The notes beneath the pieces were generated by a model. The model was given only the letters and a program-made list of their open reading frames with translations. It did not search any database and was not told the DNA's origin. 64,000 bases of DNA from Adenanthera pavonina (Eukaryota > Streptophyta > Magnoliopsida > Fabales > Fabaceae): the NCBI GenBank assembly GCA_026686845.1, contig JAIVEN010000006.1, positions 33,278,501 to 33,342,500 on the forward strand, given 5' to 3'. Position numbers and translations under genes: made by a program. This document shows positions 1-11,366 of the stretch, in pieces; the stretch's first letter is position 1, and every line of letters begins with the position of its first letter.

Positions 1-7
1 ACACAAA

Positions 8-162
8 TTTTTTTTCCTGATTTTTCATCTCCCTTGGAGTGATTTACAGAAAATTAGTGTTGTGCTTAAATTAATTACAATATAACAAAAAAAATTTTCC
101 TGATTTTTCATCCCTTGGAGTGATTTACACAAAATTAGTGTTGTGCATCAATTAATTACAAC

Positions 163-163
<1 letters not shown>
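8..163. repeat. Tandem duplication, two ~83-bp units
   Basis: Two nearly identical units lie head to tail. The block beginning CCTGATTTTTCATC occurs at about 16 and again at about 99, followed in both by a GGAGTGATTTACA block and a TTAGTGTTGTGC block. The copies differ by a few substitutions and a 2-base indel. No coding content is seen. Confidence 0.85.
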
Positions 164-207
<44 letters not shown>

Positions 208-222
208 TATATATATATATAT
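164..222. repeat. Compound (CT)n-(TA)n microsatellite
   Basis: About 20 uninterrupted CT units (164-205) are followed by about seven TA units (208-222). A Ser/Leu-rich ORF across it is only the repeat translated. Confidence 0.95.
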
Positions 223-943
223 GCAGCAAAGAAGAACAAAAGAATATTCAATATTTTTGTATATAGTGAGGCAAATGGATATTCGTTTTCGTCATGCACG
301 CCGGAACAAATTCCTATGTATGTTTATTCAATCCAAACATTTTCAAAATCCAAAGCCATCCAATGGGAAAAAAAGTTAACTTTATTCGTACTCGGTGCAA
401 ACGTTTGTCTTAACTAAACTAATAATGAACTAATTCCATTATGTAAAGAACTTCGGTTTACACGTCCATCAAATAAAATGGCTATGGCCACGCAAGCCTG
501 GACCCCACATACAGAAAACACTAACAGGGACCTTGATTCGTAGTTTTATATTATCAATTCTTTTATTTAAAAATTAAAAGGAAAAGATATTTATCTAATG
601 TTGCACTATACTTAATACTAAAATAATACTTAATTCATTTCAACATATAAATTTTATTTGATTAATTTTATAAAAATTAAGAAAAATAATTTTACTCATT
701 AAATTTATTAAAACATACATTATTTTTTAATATTATCTCTATTTAATATATTGTATTTAAAATCTATTATTTCTCTAATATTTAATTATAAATAAGGGTA
801 AAATAGAAAAAAGAATATTTAATATTTTAAAAATTACCAAATAAAATTTATATTTTAGAATAAAATAAACTTTTGAAATAAAGCTTACATCTTTGATCGG
901 GAGAATATGTATATATATATATATATATATATTCATGCTTTTG
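223..943. other. AT-rich intergenic DNA, no gene seen
   Basis: Both strands were scanned; frames are short and low in complexity. A (TA)n run lies just downstream at about 909-932. I see no recognisable repeat family here. Confidence 0.6.
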
Positions 944-1042
944 CCAATCCTAGACATCAAGTTCCTTAAAGGAGATTTTCTAATTATCATATTCGATCAT
1001 TCAAATTCAAGGTGCAGGGCCGCTTCTCGGCCTATAAATATA
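944..1042 (+). promoter_or_regulatory. Putative MIR159 core promoter (CCAAT and TATA boxes)
   Basis: A CCAAT pentamer sits at 944-948 and a TATA box (TATAAATATA) at 1033-1042, about 85 bases apart. Both are on the strand of the miRNA hairpin, which begins about 100 bases after the TATA box. This is the usual layout of a Pol II plant MIR gene, so transcription would be expected to start near 1065-1075. The start site is inferred, not shown. Confidence 0.6.
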
Positions 1043-1140
1043 GACTCAAGTTCGAAGTTGTAGCACCAAGTCACAAAACTTATCGATTTTGCTTGCATAT
1101 TATTGTTAGAGTTAAGGGGCGAGAAGAGAGAGAAGTAAAA

Positions 1141-1340
1141 TGGGGCATTATGGGGCTCCCTGCACTCCATGTCTGAAAAGTAGGGATGGGTAGACCTTAG
1201 CTGCTACTTCATGGATACCCTTTGGCTTCCAACTGTATGTATATGGAACCATGCGAAGTTCAATGGGTTTGCATGAAGTGGGAGATAGGGTTACCTTGAT
1301 GCTTTCTGGTATTGGAGTGAAGGGAGCTCCACCTTCTTAA
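1141..1340 (+). ncRNA. MIR159: MIR159 precursor (pre-miR159)
   Basis: Stem-loop precursor of miR159, the 21-nt microRNA that represses GAMYB-type R2R3-MYB mRNAs and so controls anther, seed and growth programmes. The mature sequence is on the 3' arm at 1311-1331 and contains the family core GGAGTGAAGGGAGCTCC. The facing 5' arm (1151-1170) is its near-perfect complement: 19 positions align with one G-U wobble (1154/1328) and one mismatch (1162/1320). A second well-paired block joins 1199-1220 to about 1265-1286, with a terminal loop near 1221-1264. This long foldback with two duplexes is typical of MIR159/MIR319. The AUUGG start and the CUCCA end fit a miR159 variant that I recall from soybean, rather than miR319 (UUGGACUGAAGG). 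It is the only supported host gene here, and a transposon cluster begins 1-6 kb downstream. Confidence 0.9.
1311..1331 (+). ncRNA. miR159: Mature miR159-3p
   Basis: The 21-nt guide runs from the A at 1311 to the A at 1331, beginning ATTGGAGTGAAG and ending GGGAGCTCCA. The star strand should lie at about 1151-1171 on the 5' arm with 2-nt overhangs. It would be loaded into AGO1 to cleave GAMYB-like transcripts; the targets are not in this window. The 5' end is placed by family similarity, so a shift of one base is possible. Confidence 0.85.
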
Positions 1341-2289
1341 TCCTTTTTGTTTTTTTGGTTTTTATTTGTGGTGTCTGAGTTTTATTTGAAGCTAAAAGTT
1401 ATTCTTCTTCTGTTAATTATCTTTTCATATACCCTATATCCATTTGATATCTTCCTGTAGGTGAATGAAGCAAACTTAAACCTTTCCAGTCACTCATATG
1501 CACCAGATTGTTGCAATTGTAATGTACTTACTGCAGTCGTAATTTTCTTTTTCTTCTTACAAATTTACCTGATATGATAGCAATACCTGCAGGTGCAATT
1601 TTTTTTTTGTAATAACTATTTGGCATATGGTCACTACCTTGAGCTTTAACTAATCCGAATTGAGCTATAGTTAGATCCCATTTGAGGGAAGATGCAATTT
1701 TTTTATGCAAGGTAAATGATCAGCATCCTGCAATTGCAACAAGAATGCCTACTACACTGCAATATTTAGATTCGCTTATGTGATAGCAATGGAGGTTGGC
1801 CCCGGGCCATTGACAAGGATACAATTCATCATACCTCATAAGAGTTTGGATTCGAAATCCGTTACTGATATAAGGCCTTCATTGATGGATCGTATGTAAT
1901 TATCTCTTTAAATGTTATTTAAGTTGTATATATTGTCTGCTTTGTCCCTAATGAATCCCACAACCCAACTCATTTAAACTTTTATTGTGATAACCTTGGA
2001 AGGGATAGAGAGAGAAAGAGAGGAAATATGGTTTAACAAAACAAAATTTAGTTACATTTAAAATTATGGAGATTATTTTATGGAGTCATCTTGAAATATA
2101 TTTAGAAATTATTTTAAAATTTGAAATTTTGATATCTAGTGGTAAAAAAAAGGTTAAAAAAATAAAATAATAAACACTTTTAAAAGTAATTGAGTTTAAA
2201 TTTGGATAATTCTTTTAATTATATTTTTTTAAAACAAAATATACCTATATTTAAAATAGTGATCTAGAATCTTATCTTAAATCTAGTAA
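1341..2289. other. AT-rich intergenic DNA downstream of MIR159
   Basis: It probably includes the 3' part of the MIR159 primary transcript, whose end cannot be placed. No protein-coding frame, RNA gene or transposon terminus is recognised. Confidence 0.5.
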
Positions 2290-4485
2290 GGAGAACCCTA
2301 ATATCACAATTACTCTCTCTTCTCTCAGCCGCAACCTCATTGTTCATCTTCATCAAATAAGCCTCTCAATTTTCCTCTAATCTTTTTTCACTGAATGTAT
2401 CCTTTTCTTCATTCTTCTTTCCCGGTTACTGCTAAAGAAACAGTCTCTCACCCTTAAACCCATATACACATATGTTTATATATCCTCACAAGGCTTTGCG
2501 TCTTCACCTTTCCACCTTGCTGAATCCTTATTCGCTCACATCACCATCTATATAGCAAGTGAGACAAACTTTTTTCCTTCCTTATTGATCTTTACCCTCA
2601 CATATGTTTTATTAAATTAAGTAATCCTTACATTGCTTAAACGGTGGTGTTTGGCTTTTTCTTAATTAGTCCTTGTGTCGATTTCTGGCTATCATTATTG
2701 TGTTTTTTATTGCTTCAAATCAAATTCTAGCCTCATACTAATAAGTGATCTCTTTTATGTTATATGTTCTCAAATTATATGTTTCAGTTTGTTCCAAATT
2801 TTAGATGCCGTGCTGCCCTCTTTTCAAATTATATGTTATATCAAATGCTCCTTATTTGAATATTACTCCAAGTTAGTTTCTTCAAAATTAGAATTTTATT
2901 CTTCCAACAACAGCTTGGCAAATCTTGAAATTTCTTTTTATTTTAGTGACTCCATAAACTAATTTGTATACTTGTTAAATGATTAAGAATTTTATAAGTT
3001 TTATTTTAGTGAGCACTATAGAAATTTAGAATAAAGAGAATCATGATTAATATATGAGGATGCATTCCATTGGTGATAGAAGATAAATTTGAGTAATGTA
3101 TTAATGTCCTTATGCGATAACAATTTTAGGTGGTATTAGTGAAATTTGAATGGCTGTGATTGAATCTTAGTGGAAGGAAAATATGATCTGTACTATCGGT
3201 CCCAACTGGTGAGTGTATAGATGGCAAGGTGTCACCATTCATTTTGTACCTTCTATATTTCCCCTAGCCTTAAATATTTTTTACTCATTCCCCATGTTGT
3301 ATATTCTGCCTTGTTTAGAAAGCAAATTCAAAACATATTTTCCTTCCTTTCTTTTTTACAGTTCTAGATCTTAAGGCTTGCTGAGTTTAATTTCCAATTA
3401 CAGTATATCTTTCTCTTTTCATAATTTATCTATAGTTCCTCAATCTTAGTGATCTTATGATGATTTTAATGAGATGAGCCTTAGTGATGGAAATCATTGT
3501 CATTAGCACTAAAATTAGTATTGTGGACATGCTGCTGTGTCATTATACATATGTATATCATCTTGTTTATTATTACTATTTTTTTATTTATGTCCTTATA
3601 TATTGCCATAATTTTACTATATTTTTATTTTCTTTCCTCCAACCATTTTTTTTCTTCCACTTTCTTTTCTTTTTTTCTTTGCTCTACTATTTTCTTTATT
3701 TTGGGTATGAGCTTAATTGATTTGTAATATGAGTATTTAACAGGTAAGATGATTATTCTTCACATTTATTTATATAAGATAGCATTATATAAATTATCGG
3801 GTGGGACAGTTATTCCCCACCATTAGTTATGGGATGTGGAAAATGGATTTTGTGATGGCTTAGTGTGATAGCATTTAGTATTCTAAGTGAACCATCCTTT
3901 CTGTTGGACGAGTGAAATAGTATTTTGTGTTGATCTCTTGTTGTTGGTATAAAAGTGTTTTGTATATAGATGATTAGTTCAAATATCAGTAGATATACTA
4001 GTAAGGTTATTTTGAAAAAACTCTTGTGTGACCTTTGCTTCCCTTCTGTGCATTTTGTTGTTTATGTTCTCACTGAGTCAGTGGTAGACTCACCCCTCCT
4101 ATTTTCATATTTTCAGATCAGCAGGTAGTTGAATAAAGCACTCTAGGAAAATTGGACTTCTTGGACAATAGGTAGGATATCTCTAGTCTTATAATAATGC
4201 AGATCCCGTTGTGACGTGACTATTATAGTGGAGTTTACGATAGAGTCTTGTTGACTTAGATAACCTTATCTATTTGTTGATTTTTTTCTTTTATTTGTTT
4301 TTGGAAATGAGGATTGAGATAAGATGTGAACTGTGAGTGATTACTAGAAGTATTTTGGTATTTCAGTTTAGTTTTTATTTAAATTGACTAGTTGTAGAAG
4401 TTTTTCTGTTAGGCTTGCTAGGCTAAGTAGGCTTGTTCTAGCTTAGTTTATGCGCCGGTCATGACTTGGATTTTGGATCATGACA
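2290..4485 (+). mobile_element. Decayed Gypsy LTR 'F' (left edge uncertain)
   Basis: The right edge is set by a tRNA-Met primer site directly after a TGACA terminus at 4485. Upstream the layout resembles the other Gypsy LTRs in this window: a pyrimidine-rich block (2310-2460), a long T-rich middle, and a block near 4085-4130 (ACTCACCCCTCC, then TTTCAGATCAGCAGG) matching the TCTCACACCCCTTT...TTTCAGGTGGAA block of family A. No TG terminus or TSD was found, so the left limit is a guess and the LTR may be truncated. Confidence 0.45.
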
Positions 4486-4489
4486 AAGT

Positions 4490-4507
4490 TGGTATTAGAG
4501 CTAGGTT
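4490..4507 (+). promoter_or_regulatory. Primer binding site, initiator tRNA-Met (element F)
   Basis: TGGTATTAGAGCTAGGTT matches the plant retrotransposon primer site TGGTATCAGAGC with one change, four bases after the LTR end. The 3' end of tRNA-iMet would prime minus-strand synthesis here. Confidence 0.8.
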
Positions 4508-4714
4508 GTGTCTACGGCATATAGTAGTCACTGGATAGGGAAGTAGTAGAATCTTATCTGTAACTATGTCCTGGCCAGCACAGATTACATGTAGGAAGCT
4601 TCTATGACTTTATCCTCGTCATGGGATCTTGAGATTTAGCATATGTCAATTAGTTTTATGGTTTTATAGAAATCTTATTTCTTTGTGTGATTCATTCAAT
4701 ACATTAGGTGAAGG

Positions 4715-5060
4715 ATGCCACCGAAGAAGAGAACAACAACTCAGAGAAACTGTTGGGGTCTAATAACTCTCATGGCACTATTTCGACTCTAAGGGGCCGA
4801 GGATGAGGTACAACTAGAGGTCGTGGACATAAAGTAAGTAATCAATCTAGAAGTAACCAAAACAGTGAGCCTATTGAAACAACCCAAAATGAGACTAATG
4901 AGGCTAGGCAAGAAGAGACTTTGAACCACCTAGTTGCGAAAATGCATGAGTTACGACAAAGTGTGTATGATTTGGCGGGAGTAGTGGCACAACAACAACA
5001 ATAGCAACCTGTAGACCCATCATTTGAGCAATTATATATGTCTTCTTTGTTTTAACCCTT
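4715..5060 (+). pseudogene. gag: Gypsy gag, N-terminal fragment (element F)
   Basis: Start of a Gag polyprotein, the nucleocapsid precursor of the virus-like particle. The frame opens at the ATG at 4715 (MPPKKRTTTQ), a usual start for Tekay/Del-type chromovirus Gag, then shifts into an RGRG-type basic stretch around 4780-4830. An acidic Glu/Asn/Thr-rich linker and a Leu-rich helix (near 4930-4990, reading LVAKMHELRQSVYDLAG) follow, ending in a run of Gln with a stop inside. Homology is lost at about 5060, before the conserved gag core, so PR, RT and IN are absent. There is at least one frameshift and two stops. The lineage call is an inference from the N terminus and primer type. Confidence 0.65.
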
Positions 5061-5618
5061 TCCACTTTTTGCAGATTTTATATTGTGATATATTTTGAAT
5101 AATGAGGTTGTTTGACTACTCTACTAAGCGACGCATAATTAAATTTCATCATGCTTACTTTCAGGGTGGTTTAATTAAAATTTAATCATTTTGGACTGTT
5201 TGAGAGTTATAGTGCTTAATTGGTGGCACAGTGCATGAACTCCACTTCTCTCCAATCCATTTGGGGACCAATTATAAAAATATCAATTATATATGGACTC
5301 GATTAAAAGATAATACAAACAATTATGTATAAACTTTTTAATGATTCTAAAAATAAATACGACAAATATCAATTTATAAATGTGAAACAATGTCTTTATA
5401 ATAATTTTAAAATAAAATTTTAACCCGAATGAAAATCTTAGTAGTAGTGCTAATAATAATAATAACAACAACAACAACAATAATAACAACAACAACAATC
5501 ATTGAAATGAATTAAATTAGGATCATGATCACTTTCAACTTGCAAACCCAATCAATTGCCATGTCTGATTTATATACTTGCACTAATTTATTGATCGGCT
5601 AACTAAGCTTTATTATTA

Positions 5619-5657
<39 letters not shown>

Positions 5658-6482
5658 GCAAATTATATCCGGTACTACTGACTACTTTAGATTTAAGTTG
5701 GGTGAAATTTCAGATAAGGGGAAGCTCTCGCAACATAATTTGTTTTATTCACAAGAGTCAAATTTAAGATTTTACTTCAATGGTGTTGAGTATTTTATCA
5801 CTTAATTCAATTGTTGTTGGTAGACTAAGCTGATTTTGAAACAAAGTCTAGTTTGTAGTGGTAAGATTTTGTTTGAGGTACAAACTAAAAACATCTATAT
5901 TAATTTTTCTTCAAAATTAACAGATTTATTTTTGAGCGATCTTAAACCCGCATAAATTATTCTCTTACATATTATCATATTCATGCTTTTTTTTTTTTTT
6001 ACCAAAACCATATTCATGCTTTATTCAGCACCAAATACAAAAATTTCTAGATGCAAATCAATTAGAAAAAATTATCTCTTAAAGTTGATTCCCAAAATAA
6101 AGAGTAGATTCTATAAACTTTTAGGAGCCACATAAGTTTTGCTAGGACCCAGCCCTTCGTGCCCCCAAAGTTGGTGGCATGCAACGAAATAAATAAAAGC
6201 ATAAGGAAGAAAAAAGAATAGGACATATTCAAGTTTTCCTTTTTTTTTAAAAAAATATATATATAGTGAGACAATATTCCTTTCTATCCAAACAAATTCT
6301 TATATGGGATGCTTTTCAAAGAGGGTTAGCTTAGTTGGAAAGAAAATATAGATTTATTGTTTCATGAACCAGGATTAATTTGATGTTTTTGAAGAAATAC
6401 TCAGAATTAAAGAAAATCTCAAAATATATAGTGATGTCTGGTGACTATCATGGTCAGGATAAAAAAATATGCATGTAATCCC
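5061..6482. other. AT-rich spacer with trinucleotide repeats
   Basis: It holds an AAT/AAC array at about 5452-5498, a TTA array at about 5608-5657 and a poly-T run near 5986-6000. The poly-Leu ORF on the minus strand here is the AAC/AAT array translated. No gene is recognised. Confidence 0.6.
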
Positions 6483-6485
6483 TTA

Positions 6486-6674
6486 GGCTATGTTTAGTAC
6501 AAATGAAAGGAGTTTCTTAAAAGGGAGAATGAAAGAGAAATCCTTATAAAATTTGTTTGGTACACATTATTCAAATTTTCTATGAATAAAATATAACATT
6601 TTCATGGAATTCTTCTTTCCATTTCTTCTCCCTTTCCATTTCCATCAAAATGTCTCATTTGACCAAACATGGCA
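6486..6674. mobile_element. Tourist-like MITE (PIF/Harbinger type)
   Basis: A 189-bp non-coding element with imperfect terminal inverted repeats: GGCTATGTTTAGTAC on the left, and GACCAAACATGGCA on the right, whose complement is TGCCATGTTTGGTC. It is flanked by the trinucleotide TTA on both sides (6483-6485 and 6675-6677), the target duplication of PIF/Harbinger MITEs. The inside is purine-rich on the left and pyrimidine-rich on the right, so the whole can fold as a hairpin. A transposase from elsewhere would be needed. Confidence 0.65.
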
Positions 6675-6677
6675 TTA

Positions 6678-7277
6678 AAGTTATGTAATGATGTAATTAT
6701 GCAATTTTAAACTTCTTTTTTTTTTTAAAAAAAAAGCCATAAAGTAGAAACTGAATTTCTAGTGCAATCATACAATTACGTAGCAGTAGAGAAAAGAGAT
6801 ATTTGAAAGATAAAAACTATACAAATGCAAAATTACATGGCTCTAAAAAATGTGTGCGTGTATATATATATATATATATTTTTTCATCTGTAAACTTTGA
6901 AAAGGCTTGAGCCGCCCTATCGCCTTGGAAAGACCTTCTAGTATGCTATACTTTTGTAGATACCCAAGGAGCTTCCAAAGATGTTTGCAAATTAAGGAGT
7001 CATTAAATATTATAAAATGAAGCTACCATATCTTGGAGGTATGTTTGGATCCCACGAGAAAATAATGATTTTCTCATCAAAATTTCTCATGAATTTAAAG
7101 TAGAAAGGTTTTTTTTCTTTTTGGCAGAGCTTCTTGGCCCCAATGTATAATGAAGCTTTTCATAATAAGGATGAGTTAGAAAATGATGACATGATGGAGA
7201 TAGTGAAAAATAGTTATTGGATTATAATAGTAATGATGATAGATGTGTTCTAGATATCTTTATATTAATATTTTATG
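6678..7277. other. AT-rich spacer, no gene seen
   Basis: It contains a (TA)n tract near 6861-6880 and a TATGTTTGGAT block near 7040 that may be a degraded MITE end. Its last bases, ttaat (7278-7282), are the target site of LTR A1. Confidence 0.5.
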
Positions 7278-8621
7278 TTAATTGTAATGACCCTCCAACT
7301 ATTGGCTTGGACTTAGCCTTGAGCTAAGGGGAAAATGTCTTTTGGTCTGAGCAGTATCGGAGAGACCAGGACTGGAGAAGGAACCAAAGTGGGACAAACT
7401 TCAAAAATAGAAGCAGAAGTACATCACACTGTGGTGAGGTGCAGGGCTACCATAGCAATCGAGGAGAGGAATTCCAAATTTTTGAGACAATAAAGGTCTA
7501 CGCCGCGGTGAACTAATCGTGCACCATGGTGCTAGTCGCTAATTTCTGATAAATTATTATGCGAACCGTTCAACTAAGAAAGAAGAAAATGGAAGGAATG
7601 AAGAATTTCTATGCTAGGGTTTCATCCACAAGGCTTTAAGCTTGATTTCTGACCTTGGGAAGCATCATCTTAGTGTGGCAAGTGATCCCTAACCTCTCAT
7701 CATCTCTTTTCCATCCATTTTTGAGAAGAAATTAGAGAGGATATGATGATTTCCGATTGGGTTGAGATTCCTAGCTATTAAAATAGTTGAAAATGTGTTA
7801 TTGATGTATTATTTGATGTTCCTTTGGTTTAGGTATGAGTTTTAGAAGGATTAGGATTGGTTTAGGTGGAACCCTAGACTTGAAATTGTTGAGGAAGCAT
7901 GTAATTTGAATTGTGGATGATTGGTACTACTTTGGATCGATGTTATGGACTCCTTGATGTATGATGATGCTAATGAAACCATGGGCTTACCATAGATAAG
8001 CTTGGTTGATTGGATTGTGATTAGTTATTGTGATATATGCTTATTGTGTTGATTGGAGGTATTATCATGTTGTAGTGCTCCAAGTTGTGATTGGGAGTTA
8101 CTACATTCTTTGAAGTGGTTTGGAAGCCTTACAATTCTACATTAGTACCCCATGGCTATCATCCCTTTCGTGTGTTTATGTGTTAACAATTCGAGGTAAC
8201 CAGGGTGTATGTTTTATGAAATATAGATTCCATATATATATATATGTTTGTATCTTTCATATCGCAATATGTCCTAAGCACAACTCATGGTCAAATAGTA
8301 ATTAACCTTTTTCCTAGTCTTATGCACATGATTATTGATATTTCATAACATGTGAATGTTGGCATCCCTGCATTTGTGATAACTTGTTATATGATGATGA
8401 GGATATGTGTTTAGGTGAGCATCAAACATGATAACATGACAACATCATCACACATGAACATGAGAATATAGTTGGTTTTGGGTGATGATGATGTAAGATA
8501 CCACGTGGTATACCGATCCGCTAGTAGAACACGCGAGGCCATGTCTTCAAATAGTAAGGTTGATATATATATATCCCTGCCACTAAACCCTTTCATATGG
8601 CTAGGGGAGCCAGGTGGTAGT

Positions 8622-11366
8622 TATAACACCTTGCAAAAACAAACCTCCACCAATCACTTAAAAGCTCAAAAAACTGGCCAAACAAATTTGAACAAGAAAT
8701 TCAGGATACAGTGTTGTGGTTGCTACAGTACCACCGTGGCTTAAGTGCCCTCAGGTTCTGAAATTTTAGGAACAGAGGGGACTGGATTCGTAGCTTCCAT
8801 ATCAGTATTTATATCAGCAATTTGCTAATATTTAGGTGAACTTTTGACGCCCACAACTTCGTACTTTGACCTCCTATTGACCTGGTTCTAACTCCTACAA
8901 GTCACCCTTATTCTAATCTAGCTATGGACACTAGTTTTACTTGAATCCATCTTTGTATGGAGATTTTGGATGTCTATAACCAATTTGACGACCTTTTGAT
9001 CATAAGCAAGAACTCGATACCACCAATAGCCAGCCATAGGCAATTGGCATTCGGAGACTATTCTAACAGGTTATAAAAGACACAAAGAACATGTCCAAGA
9101 AGGTTTTAACCTGAAGAGACCATTTCTTCAAGTTTCAACCCCCTTGAACCCCAACTCAGGCTAATGGGCTATATGCCCTTTTTTACACTGCACGGACTCA
9201 GAACCACGCCAAATGTACAAGCAAAACATAAATGACCAAATGGATTTAGAGCTACCAACTCCAAGTCTGAGACAACCCAAACACCAGGATTTGAACATCA
9301 CACATCATTCTTAACATATAACTGTCATTTATCAATCCATCAACATTACCATAGGCCCATCAACATACCATGGCCATGCACATAATCAATAGGGTATAAA
9401 AAAGATGGGTCACATAGCAGTCACGCTTCAAGATATACATACCCCAAGACACATTTATAGTATCATACATTCACAACAATGGCACTTTGCTACACAAAAG
9501 AAAGATAACAATGACATAGGGAACATGGTCCCCAGCAACCACAAGTGCACTCTTAATCCTTTGTCGAAGCCTTCCTTGCCCTTACTTGAGCTAGATCCTT
9601 CACCTAGAATTATTAGCCACGGAGTGAGACATACGTCCTAGTAACTAGGGGTAAGCATACACATACACATAATCATGCTTTCATGTTAATAACAGATATA
9701 ATTCATCACCAATGCTATATGCATGATATGCAAACACCGATCCCATCAATACATGGCTTGAACAATAAGCTAGTTACCATGACAAGGTAACCTTAACTAG
9801 TGGCCCCCTTCTAATGACCCATGATGGCCAATTCCGGGGTTACCACCCAGCTTTCCTCCCAATGGTCATGACTTGATTAAAGGCCATTGCACCAAAGGTT
9901 GGACTATGGCTCTCCTTACCCTAAACCACCTAAATTGGTAGCTATTTAGAGAAGGTGTATCCTATTTCACAGCCACTTGAGTCTCCCAGCCATGGGATGA
10001 CTATTTAGTGACTGAAATATACATAAGTCATACTACCTGAATACAAGACCTTATGTGCTATTTAGTGGATTGGCATGCCATGTGGTATATAGAGCATTAT
10101 CATCCAGACCATATGTCCCAATAATGTAGACAATGTGACAATGCCCAATGCATGCTAACATGTCAACATATATCACATTCAAATGTGCTAGCATGCCATA
10201 TGAATGTATACAATACATCGTGGGGTGCATGATCATCATTTCATATAAATAATCATCATGATTTATGTATATCATAATCACTAACATCATATTACCATTT
10301 TCGTTATACAATGAGATAAGAATAGATAACTTACTAGCCGTGTAATTGCACATATCATGATATGAATATGATCAACCATAACCGAGCTATAATACATACC
10401 ATGATATGAAAAAGTAAAACATATATATAAAGCGTACATATCAAGATATGAAAATTAATGAACATATATCAACAACATAGAAAGAAAAACCCCTAGTTAC
10501 CTTAATCGCCCAACCCACTCGACACCTCGGTAGGCCAAAAGGAGTCATTACCACCAATTCAACACTTTCCAAATACAACATGGAGTCAAGGGATCCCAAT
10601 TGAGCAGTATCACAACTTATACATAATCAAATTCTCATTACCATGACAAATTACCAATCCCTATGATATGTAATCATCAATCCCAAGCACCAACTAACTG
10701 TAACAAAGTAATCCAAGGTATACCCACACATCAAAACATCCACAATAACTCATAGAACCACAATCACATAACCACAGGTTTGAATTCCTAAAGATATTAA
10801 AATTTAAGGGTTAAGGTTTGGGTAATATATCACTTAACTATTGTAAAATCAACACCCAAGTCATAGAGACATCCAACAATACTTCTAGAACACATTTAAA
10901 TACATTTAATCAGTGGAACTAACCCAAACTAGAACCCTATCCAAAATCACGAAAACCTTCAGTAAAATTCAAAGAGAAATGCAGAGGAGAGTTAAGGGAT
11001 GGCTTAATAACAAGATTTAGGCTTCCAAATGAAAGAAATCGAACCTTCAAGTTTGAAAATACAAAACCCTAGAAGATCACCAATGTTTTCCTTCATTGTT
11101 TCTTTTCTCCACTATTTGGTTCGACTTCTACTTTTAACAGATTGAACAAATGGTGTCGTGGTACGACTTAAGCTCATCGTGATGTCAGTGCTCATTGACT
11201 TGGGTCGAAGCCCAATCCAAGCTTCAATGTCTCGTGCCAGGGCTTTTCACCGCAACATGATGCATTATGTCACACTTCTCCTTCTTTCCCCAAATTTTGA
11301 TCCTTCTCTTTAGTCTTGTACTAATTATAAATAATCATTTTAAGATTAATATTCAGGGTTATTATA
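8622..11366 (-). mobile_element. Solo LTR A' (same family as A1, inverted)
   Basis: A 2,745-bp LTR on the minus strand, with inner termini TATAAC...GTTATA (decayed TGTAAC...GTTACA). It is flanked by gtagt (8617-8621) and gcagt (11367-11371), a duplication differing at one base. A1 resumes on both sides (GGTGGTAGT then GGATTTGGG, against GTAGGCAGTGGACTG in A2 near 20695). Read on the minus strand it has family-A landmarks: a GGCATATAGCCCAT block (about 9163-9181), an ATCCAAAATCTCCAT block, and GC-rich palindromes near both ends. It carries no internal region. Confidence 0.88.
10351..10450. repeat. Three ~43-bp units headed by a CATATC/GATATG palindrome
   Basis: CATATCATGATATG (10351), CATACCATGATATG (10395) and CATATCAAGATATG (10437) recur at 44 and 42 base steps inside LTR A'. 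Each is a dyad, each followed by an A-rich spacer. It could be a factor binding array in U3 or an old tandem duplication. Confidence 0.7.

Noticed and set aside
143..379. 78-aa ORF with Ser-Leu repeats
   Set aside because: It is the (CT)n microsatellite and following AT-rich DNA translated.
1141..1340. Assignment of the hairpin to MIR319
   Set aside because: The guide starts ATTGGAGTGAAGG; miR319 has UUGGACUGAAGG. The families are related, but this fits miR159 better.
4490..4507. tRNA gene at the tRNA-like matches (also 23641 and 58451)
   Set aside because: Only the 3'-end complement of tRNA-Met is present, next to LTR ends; these are primer binding sites.
5283..5498. Poly-Leu ORF on the minus strand
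   Set aside because: It comes from the AAC/AAT trinucleotide array.
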